DNA of 64,000 nt from Rostratula benghalensis (taxonomy: Eukaryota; Chordata; Aves; Charadriiformes; Rostratulidae). Below, piece after piece: positions 61,998-64,000 of this stretch. The position numbers and the translations under genes were made by a program. Position 1 is the first letter of the stretch. Each line of letters starts with the position of its first letter. Where the stretch lies: contig VXAI01000136.1 of the NCBI GenBank assembly GCA_013399305.1, forward strand, positions 1,036,257 to 1,100,256. Direction: 5' to 3'. The notes under the pieces were generated by a model. The model worked only from the letters and a program-made list of their open reading frames with translations, was not told where the DNA came from and made no database searches.

Positions 61998-63037
61998 ATT
62001 TCGGTTTGAACATTTACTGTTGTGGTTCAAAAACCGCGATGAATTGGCTAGCTATAAATTTTCCTTCCTTCCCCCTTCCCCTCCCACCTCTTCCTGTGTG
62101 GTGCTGGGATGAAAGTTAAGGCATGGGGTGTTACCTGGAGTAAGTGCTCTATTCTCAGTGCCCCATACATCCTCGCTAATGCTTATAGCTCCCCTGTGGT
62201 ATTGGGAAGCATCATCGCTACTGTGCGGAGGTAGAGCAGGAGCTGGAGAGAGATAAATGGCCTAGTTATCCAAACTTCCTAGCCTCCCACAGCCCCCCGT
62301 GGGAATGCAGCTGTAAATGACATTCAAGTGATGCTGATAGATGTGAGCTGAGCGGGGAGCAGAAGGCGGGCCGTCCCTGTCTGGCTGACAGTGTCAGGGG
62401 GATCTCTGCTAAACCTGACACTGGTGGTGGCCCTGTGGGTGAGGCACGGGGCTCTCTGCTCCCAACTGCTCCTGGACAAAGCCCTTGGGGTTGCAAAGGT
62501 TCGCAATCGGATGGAGCCTGAGACATATTAATGCTGGGCTGGAGGCAGATGTGTTGGCTGCAAACTGGGAGCTCCAGGCTGCGAGCACCATTGTGTCTTC
62601 TTTGGCACTGAATCTGCTCATTTTGGGCCCTGGGAGGATTCAGATATCAGAGAGGAAACAGTCCTTCTTCCACCCAGCAATGAGATAGAAGAAGAGTCAT
62701 TTTTGGTTGACCTGGGACATCTCCAGTAGTGACCTATCATCTGGTCCAAGGCAGTGTTGCCCCTGCAGACCTGTGGTAGGTCCAAAAATCACTTCCAGAA
62801 GCTCCCTTTCTATCTACTGTCCTTCCTGGTGTGTGAAACAGAAGGACTCCTCAGCTTACACATCCCTTGGGGGATGGAGCAGGAGCAGTCAGAGTGGGTG
62901 GCAAATCTGCTTCTCTTATGAGTCTGGAAGGGCTCTTGGGTGTCTTGGCATCTCTTCAGGAGATACCAGGAAAACTCCCCCATCTGGAGGAGGAGGACCT
63001 CTCATGAAAACAACCAGCAATCTGTAAGGCTTTGTCT

Positions 63038-63070
63038 TTTTTTTCTTTTCTTTTTTTTTTTTTTCTCTTC
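63038..63070. repeat. T-rich tract
   Basis: TTTTTTTTCTTTTC followed by about 16 T, then CTCTTCTTAATATTATTATTG. Low-complexity sequence. Confidence 0.85.
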
Positions 63071-63379
63071 TTAATATTATTATTGTTATCTGATGAGAAA
63101 GAAAGGCTTGAAAGCATGGGATACAAGACCCTTTGTATCCTCCCAAGGTGTAGCTATGTGAACACTCAGCCTTGCAGGCAGGTTTTTATTCAAGAGCAGC
63201 TCTGTGAGCAGAGGATGACTATGTTTCTGGCGTGTTATGGCAGAAATCCCAGGGCACCAAAGGTGCAGGGCGCACAAAAGCTGTCTCTTCCCATCTTCCT
63301 TCCAGACAAAATCCCATCCCTTCAGGATCTGGGTCCGAGCCTGGACCGGGATGGTCAAACAGGGGGGTGAGGGTGGCTC

Positions 63380-64000
63380 TTAGGTCCGACGGTCAGGTCA
63401 GACCCCTGCCCGGGCTGCAGCTGGGCTTGGCTCCCGGGCTGGGGAGCGCAGCCGCGGCTGGGGGCAGAAGGAGCATCTCCTGCAAGAAACCCGTGCAAAA
63501 AGCTTCTCCCCAGCGGGCCTGGGGGGGCTGCCTGGCCTTGCTATCCTCCCCCCCGGCCCCAGCCCCCGCTCCGCGGGCGGAGGCTCCGGTTCGGCTCGGC
63601 TCGAAACCGCCGCAGGGGCTGGCGGCGCCTCCCGCCGCCTCTCCCGGCTTCCTTCATCCCCATCCTCCGCTCCTTCATCCCCATCCTCCGCTCCTTCATC
63701 CCCATCCTCCGCTCCTTCATCCCCATCCTCCGCTCCTTCCTGCTCCGGCGGTGACAGCAGCCCCCCGCCGAGGGCCGGGGATGCCCTCCCCCTCCCCTCC
63801 CCTCCATCCGCAGAGAGGGAGGGGGGCTGTGATGCTGCAGGGGGATCCCCGGGTGTCGAACGGGGTCTCCCCTTCCGCCGGCTGCCGGGATCTCCCCCGC
63901 TCGGCTCCGGCGGCCCCAGCGGCGGCTGCTGGGGGCTGGCGACCGGGGTGGGGGACAGCCCGGCGGCGGAGGGGCGACACCGCTGCCCCACGCAGCGGGG
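63380..64000. promoter_or_regulatory. CpG island, probable promoter of the next gene
   Basis: From about 63380 the sequence becomes strongly G/C-rich and dense in CG dinucleotides (GGTTCGGCTCGGCTCGAAAC, CCGCCGCAGGGGCTGGCGGC), unlike the preceding 63 kb, and stays so to the window end. This is the signature of an unmethylated vertebrate promoter. In human, KCNQ3 lies downstream of LRRC6 in the same orientation with its 5' end facing it, so KCNQ3 is the likely owner; that is inference from remembered gene order. No KCNQ3 coding sequence is visible. Long open frames on both strands follow from the lack of A/T-rich stop codons. Confidence 0.7.
63651..63738. repeat. 21-bp minisatellite, four copies
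   Basis: Unit CCTTCATCCCCATCCTCCGC+T occurs four times without visible change (63651-63734) plus a partial fifth. Being a multiple of three, it gives a seven-residue repeat (GAEDGDE) in the minus-strand frame 63398-63991, but there is no other evidence that this frame is translated. Confidence 0.93.

Larger units (their letters stand above)
57230..63379. other. Intergenic, no gene seen
   Basis: No recognised gene. It holds T27 (58349-58375) and T18 (58565-58582) tracts, a C-rich duplicated motif near 61941-61997 and a T/CT-rich tract at 63038-63070. The 178-codon minus-strand frame at 60847-61383 has no recognisable domain. Confidence 0.55.

Noticed and set aside
63398..63991. 197-codon minus-strand frame as an exon
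   Set aside because: CpG-island sequence is stop-poor in all frames; the product is low-complexity and unrecognised.
63781..64000. Plus-strand ATG frame open to the window end as KCNQ3 exon 1
   Set aside because: The translation does not resemble the KCNQ3 N-terminus as I know it and the frame can be explained by G/C composition.
1..64000. CRISPR arrays, bacterial operons, tRNA or rRNA genes
   Set aside because: The window is vertebrate nuclear DNA; direct repeats found are microsatellites, minisatellites or transposons, and I saw no tRNA or rRNA sequence by eye.

Overview
The window looks like nuclear DNA from a bird. It is AT-rich, almost entirely non-coding, and full of fragments of CR1 non-LTR retrotransposons ending in the typical TTCCAACC...ATTCTGTGATTCTGTG tail. 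It also has three solo LTRs of a kind common in avian genomes (TGTCCTGG or TGTCATGG at one end, GGGGTTAAACC at the other). Another archosaur or a turtle is possible but less likely.

The only protein-coding gene I can support is the 3' half of DNAAF11 (LRRC6), a dynein axonemal assembly factor needed for motile cilia. Six exons on the + strand (891-968, 3807-3872, 5081-5150, 6002-6097, 12524-12609, 23395-23581) join in frame, each with GT donor and AG acceptor. They encode 193 residues: the CS (p23-like) domain, a variable linker and the conserved acidic tail ending VPPLI. The leucine-rich repeats and coiled coil lie upstream of the window.

The introns carry CR1 fragments: a dense cluster between exons B and C (including a probable twin-priming inversion), an 8.6-9.3 kb copy, a 1.4 kb copy with reverse-transcriptase sequence at 13.7-15.2 kb, a minus copy at 20.5 kb, and a copy ending about 36 bases before the terminal exon.

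From 23.8 to 63.4 kb I see no gene. This spacer holds CR1 pieces, three solo LTRs between 35.3 and 42.6 kb, two AAGGG/CCCTT pentanucleotide arrays in opposite orientation (one containing a 35-base run of N), and homopolymer tracts. The last 620 bases are a CpG-rich island with a 21-bp minisatellite. It is probably the promoter region of the next gene. From remembered human 8q24 gene order (KCNQ3 downstream of LRRC6 in the same orientation), KCNQ3 is the best guess, but no KCNQ3 coding sequence is visible.

I found no convincing undescribed biological system. The most interesting points are the inverted CR1 arms around frame-neutral DNAAF11 exons, the CR1 pressed against the last splice acceptor, the twin-priming-like CR1, and the opposing pentanucleotide arrays.
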